NCBI GenBank assembly: GCA_937903315.1
Contig: CALCZO010000079.1
Coordinates: 1 to 14,256, forward strand
Direction: 5' to 3'
DNA: 14,256 nt
Source: an uncultured Alphaproteobacteria bacterium
GTDB lineage: Bacteria > Pseudomonadota > Alphaproteobacteria > Rhizobiales > Beijerinckiaceae
Position 1 is the first letter of the stretch. The number at the start of each line of letters is the position of its first letter. Position numbers and translations under genes: made by a program. Below are positions 7,319 to 14,173 of the stretch, piece by piece. The notes under the pieces are model-generated. The model saw only the letters and a program-made list of their open reading frames with translations. It had not been told where the DNA came from and searched no databases.

Positions 7319-8047
7319 ATGGATAAATACCTGACCCTGCTGTCGTTCGGGCCGGAAGGCTGGGGCGACGAGCTGCTTTCGGGCGCGCTGGTGACCATCT
7401 CGGTCGCGCTGGCCACCCTGCCGTTCGGGCTGGCGCTCGGGCTGGGCGTGGCGCTGGCCAAACGGTCGGACAACCGGCTGCTGCGCGCCGTCGGCACCGC
7501 CTACACCACGATCTTCCGCGGCGTGCCGGAGCTTCTGACCCTCTATATCATCTATTTCGGCGTTCAGGTGCTGGTTCAGGCGTTGTGGAAGGGCCTTGGC
7601 CTGCCCGGCACCATCGAACTGTCGCCGTTCGTCTCAGGCGTGGTCGCGCTCGGCATCGTGCTCGGCGCCTTTTCGGCTGAGGTCTGGCTGGGCGCGCTCA
7701 ACGCGGTGCACAAAGGCCAGCGCGAGGCCGCCGCCGCGCTGGGGCTGAGCAAGGCGCAGACCTTCCGGCTGGTGGTGCTGCCGCAGGTCTTCCGCGTCGC
7801 CCTGCCCGGCCTTGGCAACAACTGGATGGTGCTGCTCAAGGAAACCTCGCTGGTGTCGGTGATCACCTTGCAGGACACGATGTTCATCGCAACCCGCGCC
7901 AATGTGACGACCAAGGAGCCGTTCCTGTTCTTCGGCGTCGCGATGCTGATCTACCTGTTCTTCTCGGTCATCTCGGCGACCGGCCTGTCGCGGATCGAGG
8001 CGCGCACCAACCGGGCCTATGCCCCGGCAGGCGGGAGGCGGCCATGA
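7319..8047 (+). CDS. Amino-acid ABC transporter permease (HisQ type)
   Basis: A 242-residue inner-membrane permease of the HisQM subfamily. The signatures are TIFRGVPELLTLYIIYFG (about 64-81) and the EAA loop GQREAAAALGLSKAQ (133-147), which docks onto the ATPase, followed by LPQVFRVALPGLGNNW. Four or five hydrophobic segments are visible. I choose ATG 7319 (MDKYLTLLSFG), which has GGAG five bases upstream; an ATG at 7292 lacks a site and would add nine atypical residues. The stop overlaps the start of the next permease as ATGA, so the two are translationally coupled and presumably form a heterodimer. The order binding protein, HisQ-like, HisM-like is the standard one, but no ATPase gene follows. 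Confidence 0.9.
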   Translation: MDKYLTLLSFGPEGWGDELLSGALVTISVALATLPFGLALGLGVALAKRSDNRLLRAVGTAYTTIFRGVPELLTLYIIYFGVQVLVQALWKGLGLPGTIELSPFVSGVVALGIVLGAFSAEVWLGALNAVHKGQREAAAALGLSKAQTFRLVVLPQVFRVALPGLGNNWMVLLKETSLVSVITLQDTMFIATRANVTTKEPFLFFGVAMLIYLFFSVISATGLSRIEARTNRAYAPAGGRRP

Positions 8048-8760
8048 GGTGGTGCGAGGCCCCCGGCGCATGGATCGGGCTGGAGGTGCTCCAGAACTAC
8101 GGCTGCCGGATGATCTCGGGCCTGTGGCTGACGATCGAACTGGTCCTGATCTCGTTCACGCTGGGGCTGGTCATCGGCCTCGCGCTGGCGCTGCTGCGGC
8201 TCAACGGGCCGCGCCCGCTGGCGATGCTGATCACTGGTTACATGACGTTTTTCCGCGGCACGCCGCTGCTCGGGCAACTGTTCCTGATCTACTACGGTCT
8301 CGGCTCGTTCCGGCTGTTCTGGCAGGATGTGGGACTGTGGTGGCTGTTCCGCGAACCGTATTACTGCTGCCTGCTGGCGTTCACCGCCAACACCGCCGCC
8401 TATCAGGCCGAGATCTTTCGCGGAGCCTTCCTCGCCCTGCCGCGCGGCCAGACCGAGGCCGCCGAGGCGCTCGGTCTCAACCGCATCGCGACATACTGGA
8501 CCGTGCTCCTGCCACAGGCGATGATCACCGCGCTGCGCCCGCTGGGCAACGAACTGATCGTGATGATCAAGGCGAGCGCGCTGGCCTCGCTGGTCACGCT
8601 GTTCGACCTGATGGGCGCGACCAAGCTCGCCTTTGCCCGCAGCTTCGATCTGAACATCTACCTCGTCGCCGCCCTGCTCTATCTCGGGCTGGTCGAGATC
8701 ATCCGCCGCATCTGGGATGCGATGGAACGACGCCTGACCCGCCACCTCGTGCTGCATTGA
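8044..8760 (+). CDS. Amino-acid ABC transporter permease (HisM type)
   Basis: A 238-residue inner-membrane permease, the partner of the preceding gene. It shows TFFRGTPLLGQLFLIYYGLG (about 68-87) and the EAA loop LPRGQTEAAEALGLNR (132-147), followed by LLPQAMITALRPLGNE. Hydrophobic segments lie around residues 24-52, 60-85, 105-120 and 205-220. The ATG at 8044 overlaps the upstream stop by four bases. An extra aromatic and cysteine-rich stretch (WWLFREPYYCCLLAF, 99-113) is a little unusual for the family. The aminotransferase gene starts seven bases downstream, in the position where hisP-like ATPase genes are commonly found. Confidence 0.9.
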   Translation: MRWCEAPGAWIGLEVLQNYGCRMISGLWLTIELVLISFTLGLVIGLALALLRLNGPRPLAMLITGYMTFFRGTPLLGQLFLIYYGLGSFRLFWQDVGLWWLFREPYYCCLLAFTANTAAYQAEIFRGAFLALPRGQTEAAEALGLNRIATYWTVLLPQAMITALRPLGNELIVMIKASALASLVTLFDLMGATKLAFARSFDLNIYLVAALLYLGLVEIIRRIWDAMERRLTRHLVLH

Positions 8761-8767
8761 GGGCGTC

Positions 8768-9940
8768 ATGAGTCTGCCGCGCTTTGCTGTCAATCCGCTG
8801 GTCGCCGCCACCGATGCGCCGCCTATTCCCGCTGCCAAGGCGTGGCTGGCAGAATACGACGGGCGGCGCGGCCCGATGATCGATCTGTCGCAGGCGGTGC
8901 CCGGTACGCCGCCGCCGGACGAGATGCTGATCCGGCTGGGCGAAGCCGCGCGGCGGGCGGACAGCGCCCGCTATGGCCCGATTCTCGGCGACGGCCTCTT
9001 GCGCGAAGCGCTCGCTGCGGAAACCGCGCGGCTCTACGGCGGGTCTGTCCCGGTCGAGGCGGTGGCGATCACGGCAGGCTGCAATCAGGCCTTCGTCGTC
9101 GCGATGATGGCGCTCGCCCGCGCCGGCGAGGCGGTGATCCTGCCCGCGCCGTGGTACTTCAACCACAAGATGATCCTCGACATGCTCGGGATCGAGGCGC
9201 GCATCCTGCCTGTCCGGGCGGATTCGGGCTTCATCCCCGATCCGGACGAGGCCGCCGCGCTGATCGACGCGCGGACCCGCGCCATCGTTCTGGTGACACC
9301 GAACAACCCGACCGGCGCGGTCATTCCGCCCGCCACCGTCGACCGGTTCGCAGAGCTTGCGGCATCGCGCGGCCTCGCGCTGGTGCTGGACGAGACCTAC
9401 CGCGATTTCCTGCCCGAGGGGCAGGCCCGCGCCCATCACCTGTTTGCCGGCGACTGGGGCGCGACGCTGGTCCAGCTCTATTCGTTCTCCAAGGCCCATG
9501 CCGTGCCCGGCCACCGGCTCGGCGCTGTGGTGGCCGCGCCGGGCCTGATCCGGGAGATCGAGAAAATCCTCGATTGCCTGCAGATTTGCCCGGCGCGGGC
9601 CGCGCAACCGGTCATCGCCTGGGCCATCGAGGCGCTGCGGCCATGGCGCGAGGCGCAGCGGCAGGAACTGGCCCGCCGGGCGCGCCTCGCCGCTGCCGAA
9701 CTGGCGCAGGCGCCGGGCTGGCGGCTCGACAGCATCGGCGCCTATTTCGCCTATGTCGCCCATCCGTTCGGGCCCGATGCGACGGCGGCGGCGCGGCGGC
9801 TGGCGCTGGAGGGCGGCGTGCTCGGCCTGCCGGCAAGCTATTTCGGCCCCGGACAGGAGACGCATCTGCGCCTTGCCTTCGCCAATGTCGATGCGGGCGT
9901 GCTCGTCGGTCTTGCCGCGCGGCTCAGCAGCCTCGCCTAG
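8768..9940 (+). CDS. PLP-dependent aminotransferase, class I/II (fold type I)
   Basis: A 390-residue cytosolic aminotransferase of the aspartate-aminotransferase fold, moving an amino group between an amino acid and a 2-oxo acid. The PLP lysine is K242 in YSFSKAHAVPGHRLG. Other cofactor residues are N180 (TPNNPTG), D208 and Y211 (LDETY) and R250; the substrate-carboxylate Arg is the one in THLRLAFAN near the C-terminus. The ATG at 8768 has GAGGG just upstream and sits seven bases after the HisM-type gene, so it is the last gene of the ABC operon and probably acts on the imported compound or its first product. Its stop TAG shares four bases (CTAG) with the stop of the opposing SDR gene. Substrate specificity cannot be read from the sequence. 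Confidence 0.87.
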   Translation: MSLPRFAVNPLVAATDAPPIPAAKAWLAEYDGRRGPMIDLSQAVPGTPPPDEMLIRLGEAARRADSARYGPILGDGLLREALAAETARLYGGSVPVEAVAITAGCNQAFVVAMMALARAGEAVILPAPWYFNHKMILDMLGIEARILPVRADSGFIPDPDEAAALIDARTRAIVLVTPNNPTGAVIPPATVDRFAELAASRGLALVLDETYRDFLPEGQARAHHLFAGDWGATLVQLYSFSKAHAVPGHRLGAVVAAPGLIREIEKILDCLQICPARAAQPVIAWAIEALRPWREAQRQELARRARLAAAELAQAPGWRLDSIGAYFAYVAHPFGPDATAAARRLALEGGVLGLPASYFGPGQETHLRLAFANVDAGVLVGLAARLSSLA

Positions 9941-10716
9941 CTCTCCGCCGCCCGCAGCGTCGGCAGGCCGATTCCGGCGGCGTCGAACCCGCCGTCGACC
10001 GCCAGAACCTGTCCGGTGATGTAGCTCGCCCGGTCCGAACAGAGAAAATGCACCGCCTCGGCAAGTTCCTCCTCCAGCCCGTAGCGGCCAAGCGGGATCG
10101 CATCGTGGTAATCCTTGCGGATCGCTGCGGAATGGACCGCCTTGGCCATCGCGGTATCGACCGGACCGGGCGCAACCGCGTTGACGCGGATGCCGCGCCC
10201 CGCCAGTTCCACCGCCATCTGGCGGGTGAGATGGGCCAACCCCGCCTTCGACGTGCCGTAGGCGACCCGCAGCGTCGAGGCGCGCAGGCCCGAAATCGAG
10301 GTGATGTTGACAACCGCCCCCTTGGCCGCAGTCAGCAGCGGCGCGGCGGCGAGCACCGTCAGGAACGGGCCGGTCAGGTTGACCGCCATCACCCGCTCCC
10401 ATTCCTCCGGCGTCGTCTCCAGCAGCGTCTTGAACACCGCCGTCCCGGCATTGTTGACGACCGCGTCAAGCCGGCCGAACCGCGCCTCGATCGCCGCCAC
10501 CCCGGCAGTGACCGCCGCCCGGTCCGCCACATCCGCCGGCAGGGCCAGCACCCTGTCCGGCCCGCCGAGCGCGGCGGTGGTGCGCGCGAGAGTCTCGGTG
10601 TCGATGTCGAGCAGCGCGGCGCGCCACCCGTCGGCCAGAAAGCGTTTGACGGTGGCGAGCCCGATTCCGCGCGCCGCCCCTGTCACCAGCACGACCTTGC
10701 CGGTTGCATGATCCAT
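9937..10716 (-). CDS. Short-chain dehydrogenase/reductase (SDR)
   Basis: A 259-residue classical SDR, a cytosolic NAD(P)-dependent alcohol/ketone oxidoreductase. The glycine motif is VTGAARGIG (11-19), with D37 at the end of the second strand favouring NAD(H). The active site is N114 (VNLTG), S140 (NITSISG), Y153 and K157 (YGTSK), with the NNAG stabilising motif at 88-91 and the C-terminal VDGGFDAAG. The start is ATG 10714-10716, preceded by GGGGAGAG; upstream in-frame starts are unsupported. It converges on the aminotransferase gene with a four-base overlap. It could oxidise an intermediate of the pathway suggested by the neighbours, but SDR substrates are hard to predict and it could be unrelated. 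Confidence 0.9.
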   Translation of the reverse strand: MDHATGKVVLVTGAARGIGLATVKRFLADGWRAALLDIDTETLARTTAALGGPDRVLALPADVADRAAVTAGVAAIEARFGRLDAVVNNAGTAVFKTLLETTPEEWERVMAVNLTGPFLTVLAAAPLLTAAKGAVVNITSISGLRASTLRVAYGTSKAGLAHLTRQMAVELAGRGIRVNAVAPGPVDTAMAKAVHSAAIRKDYHDAIPLGRYGLEEELAEAVHFLCSDRASYITGQVLAVDGGFDAAGIGLPTLRAAES

Positions 10717-10853
10717 GGTTCTCTCCCCGGTGACCGTCCGGTGTTGCGAACCGGTACGCCATTGCCCCCCGCGATGCTGCCATTGGCGCACGGGCGCGGC
10801 AAGTGCTAGTCAGGGCCGGCGGGCCGATGGGTGCCCCCGAATCGCGGCGGATC

Positions 10854-11222
10854 ATGGCCCGGCTGTTCTGGCTCATCTTCGGACTTGTCTCGGTCTCCCT
10901 CGGCATCGCCGGGGCGTTCCTGCCGATCCTGCCGACCACGCCGTTCATGCTTCTGGCCGCGTTCGCCTTCGCCAAGTCCTCGCCGCGCCTTCACCGCTGG
11001 CTGCTCGAACACCCCACATTCGGCCCCCCGGTCCGCGACTGGCAGAGTCACGGCGCGATCAGCCGCCGCGCCAAGCTGATGGCGGTGGGCGCCATGGGTA
11101 CGGTGCTTGTCGCCTCGGTGGTCCTCGGTTTCCGATGGGAGATCGTCGCGGTTCAGGCGGCCGCGATCCTCGGCTCCGCCACCTTCATCCTGACCCGGCC
11201 CGATCCGCCGCAGCAGGGCTGA
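10854..11222 (+). CDS. DUF454 (YbaN-type) inner-membrane protein
   Basis: A 122-residue membrane protein of the DUF454/YbaN family, function unknown. Visible family features are the LPTTPF motif after the first hydrophobic segment (26-31), FAKSSPRLHRWLLEHPTFGPPVRDW (39-63, including the SSPR motif), and a second hydrophobic hairpin at about 75-115. The start at ATG 10854 gives the length of E. coli YbaN (125) and begins MARLFWLIFG as in the family. An ATG at 10827 and a GTG at 10803 are in frame and cannot be excluded, since no start has a strong ribosome-binding site. It is divergent from the SDR gene across 137 bases, in which a CCGGT-N7-ACCGG repeat (10738-10754) is the only structure I see. 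It ends ten bases from the converging menA-like gene. Confidence 0.82.
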   Translation: MARLFWLIFGLVSVSLGIAGAFLPILPTTPFMLLAAFAFAKSSPRLHRWLLEHPTFGPPVRDWQSHGAISRRAKLMAVGAMGTVLVASVVLGFRWEIVAVQAAAILGSATFILTRPDPPQQG

Positions 11223-11232
11223 CCACCGCGCC

Positions 11233-12150
11233 TCACGGTCGCCAGACCAGAATGAAGGCCAGAACCACAGCCAGCACCAGCTGATACCGCGCCGTTTCCG
11301 CGAGCCGTCGCGACAGCATCGGACCGGGCGGCGTGCGCGCCAGCCGGGTACCCATCCAGCCACCGCAAACCCCGCTGAGCGCGAGGAGCGCCGCACCGAC
11401 CGGCGTCATCGGTGCCACGCTCATCGCAGCAATCAGACTCGCGCCGGTCATCTGCGCGCCATACAGCCAGGTCGTGCGGCGCGGCCCGAGACAGATCGCC
11501 AGCGTCCGCCGCCCGCCCCGCTGGTCCTGCACGCGGTCGCGATGGTTGTTGACCGTCAGCACTGCGGCCGCAGGCAGGCCGATCGCCACACCCAGCAGAA
11601 CCGGCAGGACGCCGAAAACACCGCCCGCGAGCCACGCCGTGCCGGACACGGCAAGAACGCCGAAGAAGACGACGACGCAGACCTCGCCGAAGGGCGAACC
11701 GGAAATCGGGCGCGGCCCGAACGAATAGGCCCAGCCGGCAAGGATCGACGCGATCCCGATTGCGAGGATCGGCCAGCCGCCGGACCAGACGGCAACAAGA
11801 CCCGACACGGCAGCCAGCGCCGTCATCACCAGCGCGCCCGCCCTGACCGTGCCCGGCGACAACGCGCCTGATCCGGTCAGCCGCGCCGGGCCGATCCGAT
11901 CGGGCGCATCAAGCCCGCTGGCTCCGTCGGCGGCGTCGTTGGCGAGATTGGTCGCGATCTGGATCGACAGTGCCGACACCGTCGCCGCGACGACCGGCCC
12001 GGTCGCAACCGCTCCCGTCGTGCCCAGCACAAGGCCGACGCCGACAAGGATCGGCGCAACCGTGATTGTCAGGGAATAGAGCCGCGCGCCATGAACCCAT
12101 TGGGCAATGCGCCCACGCGCGTGCAGCGGTCCCTTGGGTTCGCTCATCAT
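11233..12150 (-). CDS. menA: MenA-type prenyltransferase (1,4-dihydroxy-2-naphthoate polyprenyltransferase family)
   Basis: A 305-residue UbiA-superfamily membrane enzyme. MenA joins a polyprenyl chain to 1,4-dihydroxy-2-naphthoate with loss of CO2 to make demethylmenaquinone in the inner membrane. The two metal-diphosphate motifs are present: N71-D72-x-x-D75 with G79-L80-D81 and PDRIGP after it, and N201-N202-H-R-D205-x-x-x-D209-x-x-G-G-R-R-T-L-A. Eight or nine hydrophobic segments are expected. I chose ATG 12148-12150 (MMSEPKG), which has GGAG seven bases upstream; the frame is open to 12264 but that part is unlike the family. There are no other menaquinone genes in the window. The motifs fit MenA better than UbiA, yet an orphan UbiA-like enzyme with another acceptor is possible. 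Confidence 0.82.
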   Translation of the reverse strand: MMSEPKGPLHARGRIAQWVHGARLYSLTITVAPILVGVGLVLGTTGAVATGPVVAATVSALSIQIATNLANDAADGASGLDAPDRIGPARLTGSGALSPGTVRAGALVMTALAAVSGLVAVWSGGWPILAIGIASILAGWAYSFGPRPISGSPFGEVCVVVFFGVLAVSGTAWLAGGVFGVLPVLLGVAIGLPAAAVLTVNNHRDRVQDQRGGRRTLAICLGPRRTTWLYGAQMTGASLIAAMSVAPMTPVGAALLALSGVCGGWMGTRLARTPPGPMLSRRLAETARYQLVLAVVLAFILVWRP

Positions 12151-12414
12151 GCCCGTTCTCCGCCACTGGACCGATGCGGCCGGCCCCGTCCTGACGATAC
12201 CGGCGAACGGCCGGGCGACAAAGACCGCGATGATCGACCGGGCCATGATTGCTGCGCGGAACAACCGGAAAATCGCAGCGACTCAGAAATTCCGATGAAG
12301 AGAAGTTGGCTGGGCGATCTCGGCTCATTCCAGCCCGCTAGCCGCGCACGGATTGCATTCATGGCGCGGCCGTGATGACGTTTTCAAGCGTCGTCAAATG
12401 GTCTGACGAAGGCG

Positions 12415-12813
12415 CTAGCTTCGCAAACGCCATCCTTTGCGGTTTTCCATCGCATCGACGGCAAGCCCCAGACCTTTGCCGGCATTGGTTTTTCCGGTGG
12501 CCCCACCAAGGTCGAACCCGGGCCTGTCAACCGGCCCGGAGGCATCGGTCGGCACAGCAGCATCGGCCTTGGATGACGGCTCTGTCTAACCCTCGACTGT
12601 TGCCTTGATATCGGGTTGCGGACCATCGTCGACAGCCGGGCGGCGATTGGCCGGAATGTCCTTGTATTCGTCCACCTGAACACCTTTGCCGTCGAGACTT
12701 TGTCAGGACAGCCTATGTGCCTTCTGGCGATTGCTGAGAATCTCGTTCTTTCTGACTTTTTCGTCCTCAAGCACGGTCATTGCGCCAGTTCCGCTGGTTT
12801 GTGCTGATGACAT
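12415..12813 (-). pseudogene. Small hypothetical protein gene broken by two in-frame stops
   Basis: An ATG at 12811-12813 with a near-perfect GGAGG seven bases upstream opens a frame (MSSAQTSGTGAMTVLEDEKV...). It meets TGA at 12703-12705 after 36 residues, continues in the same frame for 38 codons (QSLDGKGVQVDEYKDIPANR...) to TAG at 12586-12588, then for 56 more codons (...DRPGFDLGGATGKTNAGKGL...) to TAG at 12415-12417. All three parts look like real soluble, polar protein sequence. The last is Gly/Asp-rich and recalls small proteins of unknown function in proteobacteria, though I cannot name a family. The simplest reading is a gene inactivated by two point mutations. Three separate small ORFs or stop-codon readthrough are less likely. 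Only the first 36 codons have a good start. Confidence 0.5.
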
Positions 12814-12947
12814 GGTGCGTCCTCCGGTTTGCTGCACGGGGTTGCGGTGCTTCACAAGCATCAACGCACAGCACGGGTATCGAGAGCGGTGCTGGATCAA
12901 TACTTATGTGGGGAGCCGTAATCGCGACCACAAGGAGGGGCACTACT

Positions 12948-13130
12948 TTGAGTGTCGCACCGGATTCGGCCTCTGTGACCGCGTGGCATGGGTATGCGGT
13001 TCAGGGTGAAGCACCAACGATCGAAGAAAAAGGAATTGTAAAGTTCAGAAAAACCCGAAAAGTGCGTATTTTAAACGTTGAGGAACCGTCAAAAAAGGCA
13101 ACCGTGCAACCATTCAGCGAGATGGATTAG
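12948..13130 (+). CDS. Possible small hypothetical protein (60 residues, TTG start)
   Basis: A 60-codon frame begins at TTG 12948, with AGGAGG at 12933-12938 nine bases before it. It reads MSVAPDSASVTAWHGYAVQG and continues with a basic and then acidic C-terminal half (about 24-60) rich in Lys, Arg and Glu, ending FSEMD. No signal peptide or membrane segment is seen. Codons are much less GC-rich than in the metabolic genes to the left, which suggests acquired DNA. It is divergent from the broken gene at 12415-12813, with 134 bases between. I recognise no family. The good ribosome-binding site is the main support; chance remains a real possibility. Confidence 0.35.
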   Translation: MSVAPDSASVTAWHGYAVQGEAPTIEEKGIVKFRKTRKVRILNVEEPSKKATVQPFSEMD

Positions 13131-13441
13131 AAAACGATGACAATAGCAGGATTGATTAGGCCACCCGTAGGGCAGCGAGTTCCCACTGCCCGCACGCTGG
13201 CGAACACGATGGATCAATCGCCCATCGAGCGATCTGACCGGTCTGGAAGGTAAAAGTAGAGGACTGGAGGACCTGGATTCCGACCTTCCGCACCCTCAAT
13301 TCCGAAAAGTAATTCAATATCTAAGGCTTAGCAATCCCCGAAATTTGGCGAATTGGCCCTGTGGACCCAATTTGTGGACCTGTCGGCTGGCTTTTGTGGT
13401 ACAGTCGCACGCACGGAATACCCAATCCGCCACCGCCTTCG
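13131..13441. other. Gene-free stretch, relatively AT-rich, with TGTGGACC repeat
   Basis: I see no gene here. It contains an inverted repeat GGGCAG-N10-CTGCCC (13170-13191), without a T run, and two copies of TGTGGACC at 13360-13367 and 13373-13380 (13-base period). A degenerate third, TGTGGTAC, is at 13395-13402. Paired TGTGGACC-like or TGTGTCCC-like sequences often occur beside tyrosine integrase genes and integration sites. No integrase, tRNA gene or second att copy is present, so a mobile-element scar is only a suggestion. The vapBC module begins (3' end) immediately after. Confidence 0.3.
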
Positions 13442-13846
13442 TCAGACATCGGCGTTGGCGGTCCTCACATCAGTTTCACCGAAATCATCGCCTTTGAACA
13501 CCAGAGGTTCGTCGAAGGACTTGGCGAGCGCATAGGCAAAGCAGTCACCAAAATTGAGTCCTGCGGGGTGCCCGCTGCCCTTGCCAAAATCACGATAGGC
13601 AGCGCGGGCGATCGTCGCCTGTTCCGGTGTCACCGGCTCGACGACCAGATCTGCACGGGCCACCAGATCATCGAAGCGGCGGCTGGCGATAGCGTCCCGT
13701 GCGCCATCAATCACGACAGCCGCCTCCAGCCAGTTTGCAGACGACAGGCGCTTGGGCTGTCCGCGTGTGGCGAGTAGGCGCGCAAAGCGCGGTGCATCCT
13801 CCTCGTTGCGCAAAACGGCGATCAGGGCTGATGTGTCGAAAATCAT
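13442..13846 (-). CDS. vapC: VapC-type PIN-domain ribonuclease toxin
   Basis: A 134-residue PIN-domain protein, the toxin of a type II toxin-antitoxin pair; VapC toxins cleave specific RNAs, commonly initiator tRNA or rRNA, in the cytosol. The metal-binding acids are in place: D4 (MIFDTSALIAVL), E41 (ANWLEAAVV), D101 (FGDCFAYALAK) and D120/D121 (FKGDDFGETDV). The length is typical and the domain is complete, so the toxin looks active. Its ATG (13844-13846) overlaps the vapB stop by four bases (ATGA), giving coupled translation with antitoxin first. Expression depends on the autoregulated vapB promoter at 14117-14144. Confidence 0.92.
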   Translation of the reverse strand: MIFDTSALIAVLRNEEDAPRFARLLATRGQPKRLSSANWLEAAVVIDGARDAIASRRFDDLVARADLVVEPVTPEQATIARAAYRDFGKGSGHPAGLNFGDCFAYALAKSFDEPLVFKGDDFGETDVRTANADV

Positions 13847-14091
13847 CGCGGCAAGCCCCGCTCGTCATAGAGCGCCGCACCATGGTCCAGCGTGCGAATG
13901 GCTTCAGGCAGCCGGCGCGCACAATCCTGCCCGATTGCCAGCAGGGCTGCGGCCTCGTCGTCCACGGATTCAAGCCGCACGAGGCGCTCGCGCAAAGCCG
14001 TCGTCACCGCTTCCGTCAGGCTCTCTCCGGCAAGGGTCGCGACTTTGGCTGCAAGCTGATGTGCAACAGGGTTCTTGATGTTGAGCGACAT
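13843..14091 (-). CDS. vapB: VapB-type antitoxin (PSK_trans_fac / Rv0623-like)
   Basis: An 82-residue antitoxin that neutralises VapC and represses the operon. Residues 1-40 (MSLNIKNPVAHQLAAKVATL, then AGESLTEAVTTALRERL) form the DNA-binding ribbon-helix-helix part of the Rv0623-like family. The C-terminus DHGAALYDERGLPR (69-82) is the toxin-binding tail typical of these proteins. The start is ATG 14089-14091 after GGAGGG; upstream in-frame ATGs would add residues lying in the promoter. It is followed by vapC with a four-base overlap. The promoter immediately upstream has a palindrome between its boxes, as expected for self-repression. Confidence 0.9.
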   Translation of the reverse strand: MSLNIKNPVAHQLAAKVATLAGESLTEAVTTALRERLVRLESVDDEAAALLAIGQDCARRLPEAIRTLDHGAALYDERGLPR

Positions 14092-14116
14092 TCTACCCTC
14101 CATGTGGGAGAATTCC

Positions 14117-14144
14117 ACCATATCAGAATTTCTGAGCATCACAA
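14117..14144 (-). promoter_or_regulatory. vapBC promoter with palindromic operator
   Basis: Read leftward, TTGTGA (14139-14144) and TATGGT (14117-14122) are separated by 16 bases and match the -35 and -10 consensus at four of six positions each. A perfect inverted repeat TCAGAA-T-TTCTGA (14123-14135) fills the spacer and touches the -10 box, so bound VapB/VapC would exclude polymerase. Transcription would begin near 14110, leaving a leader of roughly 20 bases. Confidence 0.6.
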
Positions 14145-14157
14145 TTGGATGGAACAA

Positions 14158-14173
14158 ACTGCCTTTGGGCAGT
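14158..14173 (-). terminator. Small hairpin upstream of vapBC, possible weak terminator
   Basis: ACTGCC-TTTG-GGCAGT is a perfect 6-bp stem with a four-base loop. Read leftward it is followed by TTGTTCC, so it could be a weak terminator for a gene entering from the right of the window. Beyond it (14174-14256) I see no gene, only a consensus -35 hexamer TTGACA at 14232-14237 on the plus strand, too near the edge to check for a -10 box. Confidence 0.3.

Noticed and set aside
8699..10402. 567-codon open frame on the minus strand across the aminotransferase and part of the SDR
   Set aside because: The aminotransferase has all PLP residues on the other strand, and this frame is out of phase with the SDR.
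8842..10809. 655-codon open frame on the plus strand
   Set aside because: It is out of frame with the aminotransferase and antisense to the SDR; composition is Arg/Gly/Ala with no motif.
12703..12705. In-frame TGA considered as a selenocysteine codon
   Set aside because: The segment has no redox motif around it, I see no SECIS-like hairpin right after it, and a second stop (TAG) follows in the same frame.
12384..12770. 128-codon open frame on the minus strand with an alternative start
   Set aside because: It is frame-shifted relative to the protein-like frame at 12415-12813, begins without a ribosome-binding site, and has an Arg/Pro/Ser-rich composition typical of a wrong frame.
13353..13777. 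Plus-strand open frames over the 3' half of vapC
   Set aside because: They are antisense to a complete PIN-domain toxin and have no features of their own.
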